This document shows positions 45,477 to 59,732 of a DNA stretch of 64,000 nucleotides, piece by piece. The notes under the pieces were generated by a model, which saw only the letters and a list, made by a program, of their open reading frames with translations, ran no database searches and had not been told where the DNA came from. Position 1 is the first letter of the stretch, and the number at the start of each line of letters is the position of its first letter. The DNA is from Drosophila persimilis (taxonomy: Eukaryota > Arthropoda > Insecta > Diptera > Drosophilidae), in the NCBI RefSeq assembly GCF_003286085.1, contig NW_020825312.1, positions 6,138,001 to 6,202,000 on the forward strand, read 5' to 3'. The translations under genes were made by a program, and so were the position numbers.

Positions 45477-48400
45477 CTTAGGAAAATTACAAAAATCTTC
45501 CACCGAAAGAAACCGAAAGGAGTAAGACGCGGAGGCGTACTCAGGTGTTGGCATGCGAACGGCAAGCAGTGCACTGAGTGGAGAGCAGAGCCATCCGTTG
45601 GATGGGCGGATGGGCGGATGGGAGGATGAAGGACCTGTAACTAGGGCCAATTTCCAGTCCTTTCATTCGCTCTGGCCCCCGGGGGCCATCATTCGAAATA
45701 GAAAGGATAGAAAGGAGGCACGCTGTGACGCTGAGACCCACCCGATGGTAGGGTGCCGGTGCAATCCCTGGCTGAGGCACCACTATTAGGTGTGGAAATT
45801 CTTCTGGAGGATCGTCTTTTCCAAGGATTTCCAAGGAGAATGGTTTCAAAGGCAAGTTGCACGGCGGGTGGATGCACTGTGTGGCATGGATCCAAGGAGA
45901 AACACAGTTGGCAAGACACACCCCGTGGCACACTCTGTGGCATGCCACCAATCAAATGGTGTCATCTGAAATGTACCTACGCTTTCGGTGCCAGCTTTTG
46001 CAAGTGAAAGTTGGGTAATACATCGCCCCCTCCACTTCCCCATCCCCTTGATGACTCACTAAGCAGCCACTCAGGCAGCATGCCCCATTCGCCATGCCCC
46101 CTGCCCCAGACAGTAGTGATTGCCAAGAGTTGCCAAGAGTCTCATCTCCTTTTTGGCCAGGCATAAATGGGGGCGGCATCGCCTCATTGCCTCCGTCTGG
46201 TTGAGTAAATATCATAAATTTTAAAGGCGGCATTAATGTGCAGCCACACTCGTTGCTGCAGCCACAGAAAGCCACAGTGGCAGGTAGCCTTGAGGCAGGC
46301 ACAGGCCCAGGCACAGGCCATCTACTGTTTCGGTGTCTCCTCCATGGCGCATAACCGCAGGCACTTTGGCACAGCGCCCGCCCTGAAACAAACTGTCTGC
46401 ACCGACTTGGCTGCAACGTCGCCTCCGTGCCTTCGTTCCGTTCTGGCGCTGCCACATGTTGCCCTTGCAACCTCCTGTGCGGCTTTTGTGTGACACATTC
46501 TGGCCATTCGGGCAGGAAATGAAGCTGGTGGCTGCTGTCTGCTGGCTGCTGGCTGGTGGCTGGCATATTGCGGAGATTGCAGTTTCAGTGCCCGCACCCT
46601 CCCCCTGCCCCCCACGAACGGAGGAGATGGCAGGGCGTCTTTTGTCCGTCTTCGAGTCCTGGCAGGGCTTTGATTCTTGCTTATTAAAAGGTGGCCACAA
46701 AGCAGAGCAGAGAGGCGTCTAAGAATATAAGATAGAGGCGGCAGGACAGGTGCAGACAACCCATTCTGCACCAAGAGGCACTGCTTCCTTGAAGAGGCAC
46801 CCGTCCATCCCGTGGTGCTTTTATTTCGAAGATCTATCTGCCAAAAGGCAATCCAATCGTTTCTCTCTCTCTCTGCGTGCAGCACTTTTGGGGCATCTGC
46901 TGGCCGCATCCGTAATCCATGGCATGGTATGGCATGGCCCTAATCCAGATGTTGGCTTCGCTAATTGGCAACAAATCCAGGCCGCCTTTGACCTTTGCCG
47001 TCGCCTACTCCTCCTCCTTATTCCGCCGGCTGTTTCGATGGACTGATTGAGTGATTGATTAATCGATTGGCTGCCCTCCGCCCTCCGCCCTCCTGCCCCC
47101 TGCCGTTCCGCTTTCGTTGCTCGTCCGGCGGCTCGATTGATTGATTAGTCGGTGGGTGGCTTGAGGCCACACGGGCTAAGGGCTAACAGGGCTAAGGGGG
47201 CTAAGGGGGCTAAGGGCCACTTTCAATTACCAATTACCAACAAGGCTGACGCACACCACTGCCACCCCACGCTGTCCATCCGCGTGGATCCCCCTTTTGT
47301 GGCCTTTAACGCCCAATTGATTTGTTTGGTTAATGCGTGGGACGATTACAGGTAAATTTCCACCTGCCGCCTGCCGCCTGCCGCCTGCCGCATGCCGCAT
47401 GCCGCATGCCTGCTTCTTTGTGGAAATGTTTACACTCCACCGTGCCACTCCACAGTGGCCCTTTGCTTCGTGGCACTCTCTAACTACTCCCCCTACCCCC
47501 ACCCAGCCACTAGCCCCTCCTCCACTTCTCTTTCTCTCGCTTTGGAAAACTTTTTAATAGCTCTTCGGGCGGCGGTATTTTTGCGGCATATGCGCTGGAA
47601 AGTATGCAAAATATTTGTAATTTTTTCTGCCCCAACGCAACCCTCGACTGCAACCGACAGAACCATTAAAAATGGCCGACACGGCCTCGTCAACGGTACA
47701 TTTTGGAGCAGGCTGGAGGGAAGCGAAGCTGCTGGGCAGAGAGAGCCGGGGCAAAACGGTAAAAAGCAAAGTTTCAAGTGCTCCCCAGTGCTCCCCCTCC
47801 CCCTCAGCGTGGAGATGTTGAGGGAGGTCGCTGAAGGGTGTCATCGCCAAGGCAGGCAGCCCCCGTCGTCATGACTCCACAACGGACTGTCCTGAGAGGA
47901 CCGGAAGGCATCAGCGGACATCAGCCAAGAGCGGACCGAGCCGGTGGCATATCCTTCCCTTGAGTTTCCTTTCCCCCCGTCTTCGGGGGTTGCACATAAA
48001 TTTTAATTAAATATTTTGTTGGTATTTCTGTTTCTGTTGCCATTTTAAAGGCCTGACAAAAACAGAAGCCGGCAGGAGGCAGATGGGTGTGTGTTGCATA
48101 CACCACTTCAAATGCTGTGCCACCTGACAGACACCAGACAGTGGGAGGGCAGTGCGCAGGGGGGTGGGGAACAGGGGGTCTATAAATTTCAATGTCGCAA
48201 CACTCAAACCACTCGTCGATGGCTGCGATGCCTGCGATGCGTGCCAAACAGACAACATTTGACTTTGCCCCAAGAGTCAAGGGTGGCTGGCCAGGGGCAG
48301 GGGCAGAGACAGGACCAGGACCAGGAGAGCAGGAGGCTGGTGCCAGGAGGCAGTGACGGGGACAGCGACAACCCCGATGCGATGTGCCGCCACATAAATT

Positions 48401-50222
48401 GTTTGGCCAAAATGTAATGAAAATCACGCAAAAAACCAGCAACCGGCATAAAAACACACAACAGAAAATGTGAACCAAGGCCACGAATCGGGGAATACCC
48501 TGCCCTGCAATCGCTCCAATTATTCCTGGCGAGGATCCTTGAAATGTGAAAGAAATCCCTTCTCTTTCGTGGAAGGGACAAGGGGCTGCGACAAGGGGCT
48601 GCCTGTGCGCCTCAGAGCAAGAAGAGCCAGAAGGTGCTTCAGTCCCAGGATTGATCCTGGGAGCGCATGAATCCAGTCTGCACAGCCGGGTAGAAGAGTG
48701 CCACAATCGATCGGTCATCGAGGTGTGGGTGGAACCCCTGGCTTGGAGCGCAAGGATCTGCTGCTGACCCGTCCAGCTTTGAAGAAGATACTTGCACACC
48801 ATACCGATATCATATATTAGCGAAGGGTAGATACAGATACAGATACAGATAGCCCTTCAGCGAAAGGGTAAGCCAGAGAGAACAGCGAAAGGTGAAAGGG
48901 CAAAGCAGAGAGAAGAACGAGAAGAAAACGAGCGGCAGCCGAATGGCAACCGTAAAATAAATAAATTCATTTGTGGCCGCCTTCGCCCGTCGCTGACCCA
49001 AGGCCGGTCGAGTTTTAAATACTACACATGTTGCCACCAAATGTTGTTGCCGCCACTCGCGTGGCACGGCACCCACTCTGTGTGGAACTCTGTGGCAAGC
49101 GAAGCCAACTTCCTGTTCCTGTTCGTGTTCCGTGTGTGTCCTTTCTGAACGGCTGCGAGTACGAGTCCCTTCCACTGGCACTTGCAACCTTCCACCCCTC
49201 CACCCCTCCACCCTTCCATCCTTCTTCTTCTGTTGCCACCACAGTTGAGCGAACATTGGAAATTGTTCTGCTTACGGGAGCAGAAGTTGAGCGGGTGGCT
49301 CAACGTCGAGGATTGAGGATTGAGGATTGAGGATGGCGGACTGCGGACTGTGGATTGGGGATTGTGTGGGGCGCTTTTATGGTGAGTGGAGGGGGGGGGG
49401 GGGGTGTAGTTTTGTGAACTTTGCAGAAATGCAGTGACCGGAAAGTTGTAATATCCAATCGCCACTTTATTTGCGAATATTTCGGACTCCGCTACCGCGC
49501 CTCACTTTCCTCCGCTCCCGCTCCCGCTCCCGCTCCCGCTCCGGTTTCCCCTTTGCTGTTGATTGGTTTGGTGGGTGGCTCGGTGGTTGTGGGCTGGTTG
49601 TAGTATATTTAAATGGCGATTACGTGGCAAGAGCCAAATGAATTGCCAACAAAGCAAAGTGGCAATAATTGAGACCCCAATGGCCATTTCATATCGGAAA
49701 TTGCAGGCCCAGCCGCAGTCCTGGGTTGCCTGGCTCCCTGGCTCTCTGCCTCGGACTGTCGACTCGATTCAACCTCAAAATGCAATCAGACTTTCGCCCA
49801 CATTCCACACTCCTACATCGACCGCGGTGAGCCGTAGGTCAGCAATCAATTGTGGTACGCTCGAGATTTGCTTGAAACTTCTTCGAATCTAATCGGTTCC
49901 CAGGTTTTGTGGGTTTTTGGCATAGATTCCCGCATCTGCAATTTCTTTGGAGTTGGTTCCCTCCATTTCGGAACGAATTGTAACTTCCGGAGAAACTTTT
50001 GGTGCCATTCTTCCATTCCACAGCACCCACTCACACGTTGTCCATTCCCTCGTTTCTTCTTTCTAGGGGGAAAAACCATTACTGGAAAGTGGAGTCATTG
50101 CAACGTACATCTGTATCTTTTGTATTCGCATCACTTTTTGAGGAAAATCGCCTGGCAGTTATCCGGGAAAATGGCATGACATGCAAAACCCCTACCATGG
50201 AGTGACACACCAAAAAGCGGTT
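45477..50222. other. non-coding, probably 5' intron of the SH2 adaptor gene
   Basis: No exon is supported. Open frames on both strands come from repeats. It includes GGCTAAGG repeats (47175-47215), CTGCCGC/GCATGCC repeats (47363-47408), an ACAGAT run (48829-48850), a GATTGAG run (49308-49333), a G tract (49390-49403) and a GCTCCC run (49516-49542). Confidence 0.45.
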
Positions 50223-50277
50223 CCATTTTGTCATGGCATGCGTGTACAAGCCCTGCGCCATGCCATGACACAAATGG
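50223..50277. other. 55-base hairpin with about 20 paired bases
   Basis: CCATTTTGTCATGGCATGCG (50223-50242) pairs with CGCCATGCCATGACACAAATGG (50256-50277) with two bulges, around a 13-base loop (TGTACAAGCCCTG). Size and stem length are similar to a Drosophila precursor microRNA, on either strand. I do not recognise a known miRNA seed, and short palindrome-like CATGCCATG motifs are frequent here, so chance is a serious alternative. Confidence 0.25.
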
Positions 50278-53200
50278 TGGCACATCCTGTGGCGGCAGGG
50301 GAGGGTGGGGAAATCCGACATCCGTCCAGTGCAGGACCCCCGCAACTATGTCACCGAAAAGCCCCAGCCGCCACCACCGAGCGAATCAAGCAAATCAGCC
50401 AAGAAACCCAAGAAACCCAAGAAACTACCCAAGAAATGCCCACGTTCCGCACCCTCACTCTCTTCCTTGATGGCATTCCTTAGCATATGGGTCCAATTAC
50501 GCAGCACATCCTGTATATCCTTCCTCTCCCATTCCATGGCACTGCCACTGGCGCTGGCGGCGCATCAACAAACACTTCACGCCTGACATTTGACAAGACG
50601 CTGCCGCTGCCGCTGCTGTGTCGTGCCCCAAGGGGGGGCACCAGAGTGCGAGACGAAAAGAAATCCAAATGCGAAAAAATGGCAATAATATTTTTATGGG
50701 CATAAATAATACAACAGTCAGAGGGGGGCCTCCCCCATCTCCCTCTCTCTCTTTTTGATGTTCGGTGGCGGGGTGAAAACTGTTTTTCACGCCATTTTCA
50801 TGAGGGAGGGTACTTGCCCCTGCCACATGCCACTGCCACTGCCAGTGGCTGCTTGGGCTAACCGCACGCATTAAATGTTGGCAAAGTCGATTAAGCCTTG
50901 TCCGTCCGCTGTGTGGCAAGCAGCAGCGACAGCAAGGAGCAGCAAGGAGCAGAAAGGACAGAGAAAAGGACAGCTTGGCCAGCCAAGGACACAGACCAGG
51001 CCCCAGGCACCAGGCCCCAGGCCCCCCACCACCCGAAGAACAGTTAATGTCCTGTCTATGACTCAGCCACAGCTGTGGTGGCACAACGTCACCGTCTCAT
51101 CCTCACTCCCACAGCCCACAGCCCCATGCCCAATGCCCACTCCTATCCTTGTCGTCCTCTGTCATTATTAGTCGAGAGAGAGCGACAGCGAGAGAGGGAG
51201 CGGAAAACAATTTCCAGCAATTTCCTTGCAAAAAAAGCAAAGGATTCAAATCCTTAAAATTACAATTTTGGAGCATCAGCAGTGGACCTTCTGGACGGAT
51301 TCCTGGAAAGGAATAGCCCGAGATAGAGATCGCGGCTCAACAGAAGGATATGCATTGTACGTATGGTAAATGATAACTTTTGAAGGGGGCTTTCTTCAGT
51401 GCTTGCTCGCGTGTTTGCTAATGTGATATCTGAAGGATATGCTACAGAAACTCGAGAAAACTTGAGCAAACATAGCCAAAGCCCCATATCCTAGTCCCCA
51501 TCGCCTCTCCCAGAAAGCTTACACTTTTCCGTAAACGACCCCGCCTCTTAGATGGATCAAAATTTTCCATTTAGGAAAATATTTGAGGAATTTAATTTAT
51601 GGAATCTCCAGTCGCGAGCGACGGCTTGCCTCGGGGGCGGAGGCTGGGCCGGGGGTTAAACATCAAAAACCAACGCATAATGCTAAGCAAATACAACAAT
51701 ATTCCTGAGGATAACCATCCCTTATGGCCCGCGAATATCCCTCTGCATACGAGTATTCACGAAGCGAATCCATCCATCCACTCATCCACTTGCCGCAAGA
51801 CAAACAAATAATCGCTCGGACGGACGGACTGACGGACTGGCTGTCGATGATGTTCGTTGTGGAAATGTGTAAGGAAAAGTGAGATGTTTGCAGTGCCGCT
51901 GATGGGTAGCACTGACAGGTGTCTCGGTCTGATGAGTGCCTCAGCCTCCTCAGCCTCCGCCTGAAATGCGTCGATAAAGCCCCATTCAGACAGGGGACAA
52001 AAGAGGCACAGGAGCCACTTGAAGGGGATTTCCCCCCGCAAGGCACGGGGCCAAAAGTCCAAAAAACCCGCAGCAAATGTTTTCATTTCGCTTTCGAGAC
52101 GGTAACGGTAATTTGTCTGCCTGTTTGCATAGATATAAGTGTCTCCTTGTGTGTGTGTGTGTGTGTGTGAGTGTGTGGGAGTGTTCTGGAAGGGGGGGAT
52201 ATACAGCTCATTAAATACAAATCAGCTTAAGCAGCAGTCACGACGCCACAACGCCGTGCCCCAGCGCCATACCACACCCACAAACATACCCTGTACTCCA
52301 GAACTCGGAGATTCAGGATGGGGGACAGCTGTGCAACTCTGGCGCGAAAGAAAGCTTCATTCTACGTTCTACATGTCCATCGAAAAATCATTAAAATCTA
52401 CACCCGAAAGAGAGAAGAGAGGAAATTGTTAAAAGAAAGTGTTTTCACTCCGAAAACTGGTGAGAATCTGGATTCATAGCAGCAATCAGCACTTTCGGAT
52501 GAGCAGAAAAGTATACTCGTATATTTGGCTTATACTCAAATGCAAGACGAAGAAACAAAGTGGATGCAAATGCTCACCGTTTCCTGGTTACTTTAATTCA
52601 TCTCGTGTCTTTTTTTATTGGGATTCAAGCAAGTGCGTCATGCTCACACGCACATTTTCGTTATCTTGTTGGATCCGTTTGTTTGTTCTTTCGGCTCTAC
52701 TTTTCGCATGTTTCTTGCTTTACTGGTTGGAAGGCCCAAAGGCAATGACACACACAAATTTACCAAATTGTATTTCTTACGAATTAAAATCGGTATGCTA
52801 GTCCATCACGTTCTTTTTTATATATATCATCTACATATATTTATACTCCTAGTAAATATGGGCCGAATAAAAAGGGCTTTTTAACACATTTGTGTGTGCT
52901 TAAATCAAAGTTAATTCTATTTAATTTCACTCGGCTTGTACCTAAAAACCGAATGTTTTATTTAAATATGGTTTCAAAAGGTTCTTTTTACTATGCCACT
53001 TTTCCCCGAGTGTAAATTTCCCATGGATTGTATACGTTTTTGGAACAGATTCTGTATTTAGGAGATATTAAATTGTACTGGGTAATGGGTATCCCTATAC
53101 TCGTAACAGCCACAGCACTCCCTGTGATAGCGAGAGTACACCCTCCTTTTCCTCCCCCGCCGCACCGACCTGCCGTACAGCAAACACAAGCTTGAATGCA

Positions 53201-56200
53201 ATTAAAGAGGCACTCCTCCCGAACAACAAGAGTACTCTCGTAATCCTGTAGCTGCTGCTTGGGGGATACACATGGGACCGCAACGAAATTTCACTTAAGC
53301 CGCAGGTAAGACACGAAACGCTTATCAGACGGGCGGCAGACGGTAGACAGGCCAACGGGGCGGGGACAGGGGGGGACAGCTCAATTTGGGAGCGCGACCA
53401 AAGTCAATTTAAAAAGTAAACATAATATTGAAGCGCCACTCAATCCAGGAATCCAGGAATCCAGCAATCCCCCAATTTTCCATCAACCCTGCACTTAAGC
53501 CACACCATCATCATCATCATCATCATCAGGATGATGGTCGTCAACGTCCAGACACTAATTAGTAATCCTTGACACGAGTTTCTTTGTCATTAAATATGCT
53601 ACATGCGGCACACCACACCACACCACACCACAACCATCCACAGCACTCATCCATCCGTCCATCCATCCACAGCCATCCTCCCAGCTGGCAGTATCTGGTT
53701 GGTATCTTTGTGCTTGTACGTATAATTTGTCCACAGGTATTACTTGCGATAAAATGGAATAACTTTGCTGTCTGCCGTCGTATCAGGTTTATGGCAGAAT
53801 GGGAATGGGGAGTGGGCAATGTGGAATGGCGAATGGAGAGCGAAAGTCACCTAATCCCCACACAGCCCCACTCCCAGTCCTCAGCCCCACTCTTCTTTGC
53901 TCTTTTCTGGTCTCCAGAGTACAGAGCCTCAGCCAAATGAGTCATAATATCAACATCTAAGGAGGGCCATGGTCTAAGTCTAGGGCTACACTCTTGCATG
54001 AGCAGTCATCATCATGCGTGCATGAGAGACGGATAGATTGAGAGCTTGAGAGACGTGACTGTACTCTCGCAGATCAATAACGGAAAGAGGCTAAACCTAG
54101 AGGCCAGAGCTAAAGCCCTGGCTCTGGCTTCCCACAATCGCAGCTGGGGCTCTCGACACTCGGCACTCGGCTGGCAGCCATTTCCATAATCTCACAATTT
54201 GTAATTCATAGTAAATATGAAAATTTGATGCGAATTTGCAGCGATTTCTTCCAATCTCTATCTCTCACACACACACACTCTCTCGCAGACACCCAGGATA
54301 TCCCAGACATCCAGGACACACTCGTATGAGGTGCCGGCAAATCCAGCGGCATAAATCAGATTTATATTTCTGCCTTATTTATGTATGCTGCACACTTTGT
54401 GAGCTGCAGGCGCACCATACAGTGGGACAAAAAGGTACCAACAGTGAAATAGTGGAAAACACCAAGAAAAAACCAGGAAAATACCAGGAAACTATTAAAA
54501 AATTAAATTTCAAAAATACTAGACAAGTATCCAATAGAAACAAATGAAAATAAAACCTCTAAGTACTGAATAGGTTAATAAATGCTGGAATAATGTTAAA
54601 AGAATTCCATAAAAATACCAAAAGCTGTGAATTTGTACATCCCAAAATAATACCAGAATAAACGTATGAAAAACTCCTCAACATGACCTAATTATGCTAG
54701 AAATAATCCCTAAAAAATACTACCTAATACGTAGGATACTCGTACCGACAGGAAATGACACACAAAAAGACGTGGAAAATACTGTACATAACCGAGAATT
54801 GCGCAGAAAAACCAAAAGGCATAATGGCGTCTTATGAAGGTGCTTTCTTTTCAGAGTACTCTCTTCGCATTCCACATTGCGATGCTCTTCCATGCTATGC
54901 TTCTCTGTAGATCACTGGATATCTATCGGAAAAAAATCATATCGAACGAATAATGATGGCAAAACGATAAACCAGGTTCTAATTGGGTTCTGTTTCTGCT
55001 GCAGCTGAGACTCCCCTCGTCCTTGCTCTCTTGTTCATCGTTCGTCGTTCGGTTTCTCGATTTAAAATTATGAGGCTTGCCCCACTATAAAAGACTGCCC
55101 CCAAGTCCTTAGGGGAAGTAAGAGCACAGGCAGGACTTTCGTTTCAATTCGATTCTTGGGCTCCTTCTTTCCCTCTGCCTCTGCCTCAGTCTTTGCCTCT
55201 GGCTGTGGCTTCTGCTTATTGAAATGCCATCGATGTCCATGCGGGAAGGTGGATGTGGCATGTGGCTTGTGGCTTGTGGCATGTGGCATGTGGGAAGTTG
55301 TCGCCGTTGCAACGGAAATGTAACCGCAAAAATTCAAAACGGCAGACGCAATTTGTTGCGCACATGTGGCGACGCAACGCGACGCATTTTCTGTGTGCGC
55401 CCGTGTGTTGGGGCAGACGCCGGTGCCAGTGCCGGTGACGATGACGCATAATGTGGCACATGTGGAACCTCTCTCTGGGGGACGGTGTCTGTATGTCTGT
55501 CAGCCGCCGCTCCCCTTTTTGTGTGAATATTTTATGAAACATAACACTGGGACGGACGGTAGAAAACTAGATTTTTCGACACCGTTACAAGTGCGAAACC
55601 AAAGAGGGAGTGAGAGAGTGAGAGAGGGGGAAGTGGGTAGTGGGTGGTGGGTGGAATAGATATATTAGCATAATTCGCCATTTGAACACGCTGCTGGCGC
55701 CCGCTGCCTGCTGGCTGCCTGCCTGGTCAATCGCCGGAGCAACCGCAGCTGCGTCATCTGTTGGCGTACGTGACAAATCAACGAAAATGACCAACGTGTC
55801 GAAGGATTGCAGGAGTGGAGTAGTGGAGGGGTGAAGTGGTGGGTTAACCGCAACACGGGTACACCATTTTGGCTGGCCAAAAAATACAGCTAGGCGCACT
55901 TTACATAACAAATACAGCGGGGTAGACGTGCAGGACACGAGAGGACGACAGGCAGGACCATGAACCCACGAAACAGAGGCATAAATAAGCAATTTACGCA
56001 AACTGTTGCCCGGCCGTCGTTTGGTGTTGTTAGGGGACGCAGGATGCAGGGCGCAGGACGCAGGACGCACCTCGCACTCATTACGCGCCATGTGGTCCAT
56101 GTGGGGGGTGGGGGGGTTGGGGACGGAGCTATGAAAGGAATGGTGTGGGGACATCCTGTCCATAAAATGGCAGCAACTAGATTTCTATTCAGGAGGAAGG

Positions 56201-56230
56201 GAAGGAAGAGAATCTCGTAGAGCGGTGATC
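50278..56230. other. non-coding, probably intronic
   Basis: No supported exon. It holds a GT run (52148-52170), a CATCAT run (53505-53528), CACAC repeats (53608-53634), an A-rich block with recurring AATACCAG/AAACC words (54430-54790) and GGCATGTGGC repeats (55255-55292). Confidence 0.45.
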
Positions 56231-56422
56231 CTAAACAACACAACAAAAATCACACATATCCAGGCGGTTCCCGGTGCTATGAGTCCACAAGGATATGCCT
56301 GCCTTTGTCAGTGGGGCTTGCGGCTCCTTTGCAGATAGTTTGCTCCTCTTTTCAATGAAAGTCACTCCTCGTGTGGCAGTGCTGGTGGTGCGAGCGGGGG
56401 CATCCTTTGGTCTAAGAAACAT
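56231..56422 (-). CDS. 63-codon ORF, unknown, possible small exon
   Basis: ATG at 56422-56420 begins MFLRPKDAPARTTSTATRGV and the frame runs to TAG. Codon choice is fairly Drosophila-like (GCC, ACC, AGC, AAG, GTG) and the peptide is basic and Ser/Thr-rich. It lies on the same strand as, and about 11 kb upstream of, the PHD exon. A weak GAT AT|GTGTGA donor would end in a phase that fits the CGCAAAG|TCC acceptor of that exon, so an upstream coding exon is possible. No domain and no strong splice site support it. Confidence 0.2.
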   Translation of the reverse strand: MFLRPKDAPARTTSTATRGVTFIEKRSKLSAKEPQAPLTKAGISLWTHSTGNRLDMCDFCCVV

Positions 56423-59400
56423 CCTTGCAGCTATTTCTATAAACCGTTAGTCATGTCCTTCCTCCGTCGCCTGTTTTTCTGCTGTTTACTCGCCTCAACA
56501 CTTGACACATGACAGGACAAGCAGAGGAGCAGCAGAGTGGCAAAAAGCCAAAACAAAAGAAGTTTCCAGCGGAAGGCGACTCACGTACCCGAAGGGAGAT
56601 GATTGCATAAGACCGACGTCCAACCTCCGACCTCTAACCCCACCGAGCTCCGTTCCTGCTTTCCTTTCCACCGCACTCTACCTTTGCCGAAAAAGTTTTT
56701 TCATTTTGGCGTGAAAATTTGTAAACATCAGCAAATAAACGGAAACTTACGGAAGAAGGTGGCATGTGGCAGGTGGCCGGTGGCAGGAGGGCGGAGGGAG
56801 GAGGGAGGAGGGAGTGGGCAAAGGGCAGGTGGCAGGATAGAGGGTCCAAGTCCAAGTACAGTCCTCCCTTTTTTTGGCCAAACAACAAAAAAATCTACAA
56901 CAAAAAGGGGTGAATATTTAATAGAGCTGGCCCCTGACTTTTCCATCCAGTGTTGTTTCCCCCTCGATTCTGTTTCCATTTTCATTTACCAAATGACAAA
57001 TTGCGCTGGGCAACACGGCGGATGAGGAGGAGGAGGAGGACGACGGAGGACGGAGGGGGCAGGGGGCAGGGGGCAGGGCTGCCACAAAAGGTGTTTGACT
57101 TAACACTTGTTGTTGTTTCTGCTGTTGTTGTTACACATGTTCCAGTGTCGTACCATTCTTGTTCATTTCATTCCTTCATTCTTTCATATGAAGAAAGTTC
57201 TGAGGCAGAGCGGGACCGACCTTTCAACGCAATTTCCCTGGGATTACACTGGGGAAACATTAGCCAAAGATTTCCCATACCTCTTCCTGTTTCGTGGAGT
57301 AGAAGGAGTGGAGTGACTCCACTTTGGATTGTGGAGTGGGAGTGGTAGTGGGAGTGGGAATGGTAGTGGGAGAAATGTAATTGATATTGAAACAAAAAGG
57401 TAATGTCTAATGCTCCTGAAATGTTCGAGTATGCGTGTACTCGTACTCATATTATAATGTGCGGAACTCCAGAATATGCCATGAGATCTCATCTTTCAGT
57501 TTCAGTTTAAAGCTTAGAACCCATAAAGAAAGCTCTGTACCCCTGAGCTTCTAGAGATGCCATTCCAAAAGTTGAACCAACAAAGCAAATACATCGAGGT
57601 TTGGGTGAGAGGTGTGGAGACTTAAAGTGGATTCCTTGTTTGTTTTGCATCAGAACTCAATTTTAAACGCCGTTCTGGTCACACCACTCCGCCCATTCCA
57701 CCCGATTCCTATCGAATCGAATTCAAGTGCCTAATCAATCGATTTACCCTCATTTCTTGGCACCTTTTTGGAGCACCACCTGTCAGGGATTTGTCGGCAT
57801 AGTCATCGTCAGAGCTGGAGCTGGAGCTCGAGCTGGAGCTGAAAACATTTTAAAATTCCGTAAACGTTTCCGGCCGACACCCAACCCAACCTTTTCCCCT
57901 GCGCCTTGACTTTTCTTTTGTCATCCTGTTTACCCTGTTTATAAAACATAAACACTCGTCTGCGTGCGTGAACTTGTCAATTTTCATTTGGTTTATCGGT
58001 AGCGGGGATCAAGCTTTGCCCCATTCCACAACCCATCTAATTGGGGATCCAAAATGAATGACAGACACTCACAAACAGCAGTTTATTGTACAACACTAAA
58101 AACCACTGAGGGAACCCAACACTTGATGAGAGGTGTCGAACGGAAGCAAGGAAGGACGAAGGAGAGTCTGGTCTGGTCTGGACTGGTCTGGTCGGGTCTC
58201 CCCTTCCCCCTCTCCCTATCCCTCCCTATCAGTGAGCCGATAAGCTGGTTACTCAAGTCTAGGATCTACTGTCTCCTGTCGCCTTCTGACAAATGTCAGC
58301 GCAGCACGCGCCAAATGCATTTGTCAACACTGGCAGCGTGGGACATACACACATAGAATGGAATGGACCCCCGACATCTTCCTCCTGCCAACTGAGATTT
58401 GCAACAGCTGCAATCGACAAGTGGCACGATGAAGCGAGAAATGAGGAGAGGAGTGGAGTGGAGTGGAGCCAACACCCAAGGTTTCCTTTCGGTGGAGGCG
58501 AGTGCTGAGAGTTTTGCATTTGTCGCTGCTTTCAGCTTTCAGCCCGCAGGCAAGGGGCAAGGACAACGACCAAGTCTTACAGGACAGGACGACAACCATT
58601 AATCATTAGTACAAAAATACGGCTGCCTGTCTGTGGAGTAGCCAACAGCCACCATTCCAAGTCTGGGGGTGTGGGGCAGGCGTGAGTCAGGCCATCATCA
58701 TCCACTGACTGGCTGCACTGAGAGAAAATACTCTCTCCCTAATCTCTAACGAAAAATCAACTCTAGATCGATACAGAGAATAAGGAGCATGGGATTTCAT
58801 TATAACATGTCTCGTGGCATGTCCGGCTTGTCGCTTGTCGGACATTTTCAACGCCTAAACAATGCCCTTCCCATAAACACTACATTTACATAACATATAT
58901 ATATATGGATCATCCAATTTACATCAAAACTGTATCCGTTTTTGACAGTGTAGATAGTGTACCACGCGCCTTCCACAGAGTCCGAAGTGTGGGCCGTCGC
59001 TAAGCGGCTTGTGTCGTCGTTTCTTCGTCGTCTCTGATGCTTTCTTCTTTTGCTGGCCCTTTTCTTTTCTTGCCCCCCGTGCCCCGCCCCGCCCCACACC
59101 TTTCCGACACAACAACAATGGGGGTGCATCATTGTGTGAAGCCTAAAATGTTTTTTATCTCGTGTTCGACAGACGTCTGCCAGGTCCTGGAAAATTGCGG
59201 AAAATCACTTCATGAAACACCGACGACTGCTGGCACAGGTAGGAGGGAGTGGGGCTGTTGCTGTCCTCTTTTCAGATAATTTATTATTCATGTCCTTATA
59301 TGCAAAAATTCTCGAGTGAAACCCACTCCCCCCCACACAATGCCACATCCGCACTGCCACACACTCGGATCTCGCATCCCGCATCTCGCATCCCGTGTCC

Positions 59401-59732
59401 CGTGTCCCGTACATTTTTCAGTGGAATTTTTGTGATTGTGAGGCGGGCGCTTATATAATTTGACAGTGGCTTGCATAAGTAATGCGACAGTTGCCTTCCC
59501 TTCTTCTTGGGGCAATTGTTGAACGAACATTAAATAAGCCTCAAATTGATGGCCATGCCATTTGTTAATATTACGACGATGTCTGACCAAAAGCCAAGAA
59601 AAAGGGCAGCATCCTTTGGCATGCTCTTTGATTACATTTTCCCCTCCTCATCCCATCCCCTACCCCCACCCCCACCCCCACCCCTTCCCCATCCCATTCT
59701 ACTTCCTCGATTCGGTTCGGTTTTCCTTTTTT
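56423..59732. other. non-coding, probably intronic
   Basis: No exon is supported. Contains GGAGGA repeats (56785-56815 and 57024-57058), TGGGAGTGG repeats (57328-57372), GGTCTGGTCTGG (58168-58195) and a TGGAGTGGAG run (58450-58470). Confidence 0.45.

Noticed and set aside
49390-49403. G tract as telomere-like or quadruplex element
   Set aside because: One isolated homopolymer with no repeated G-runs around it.
52439-52801. 120-codon plus-strand frame
   Set aside because: Starts at GTG; AT-rich DNA with hydrophobic codon bias; no supporting context.
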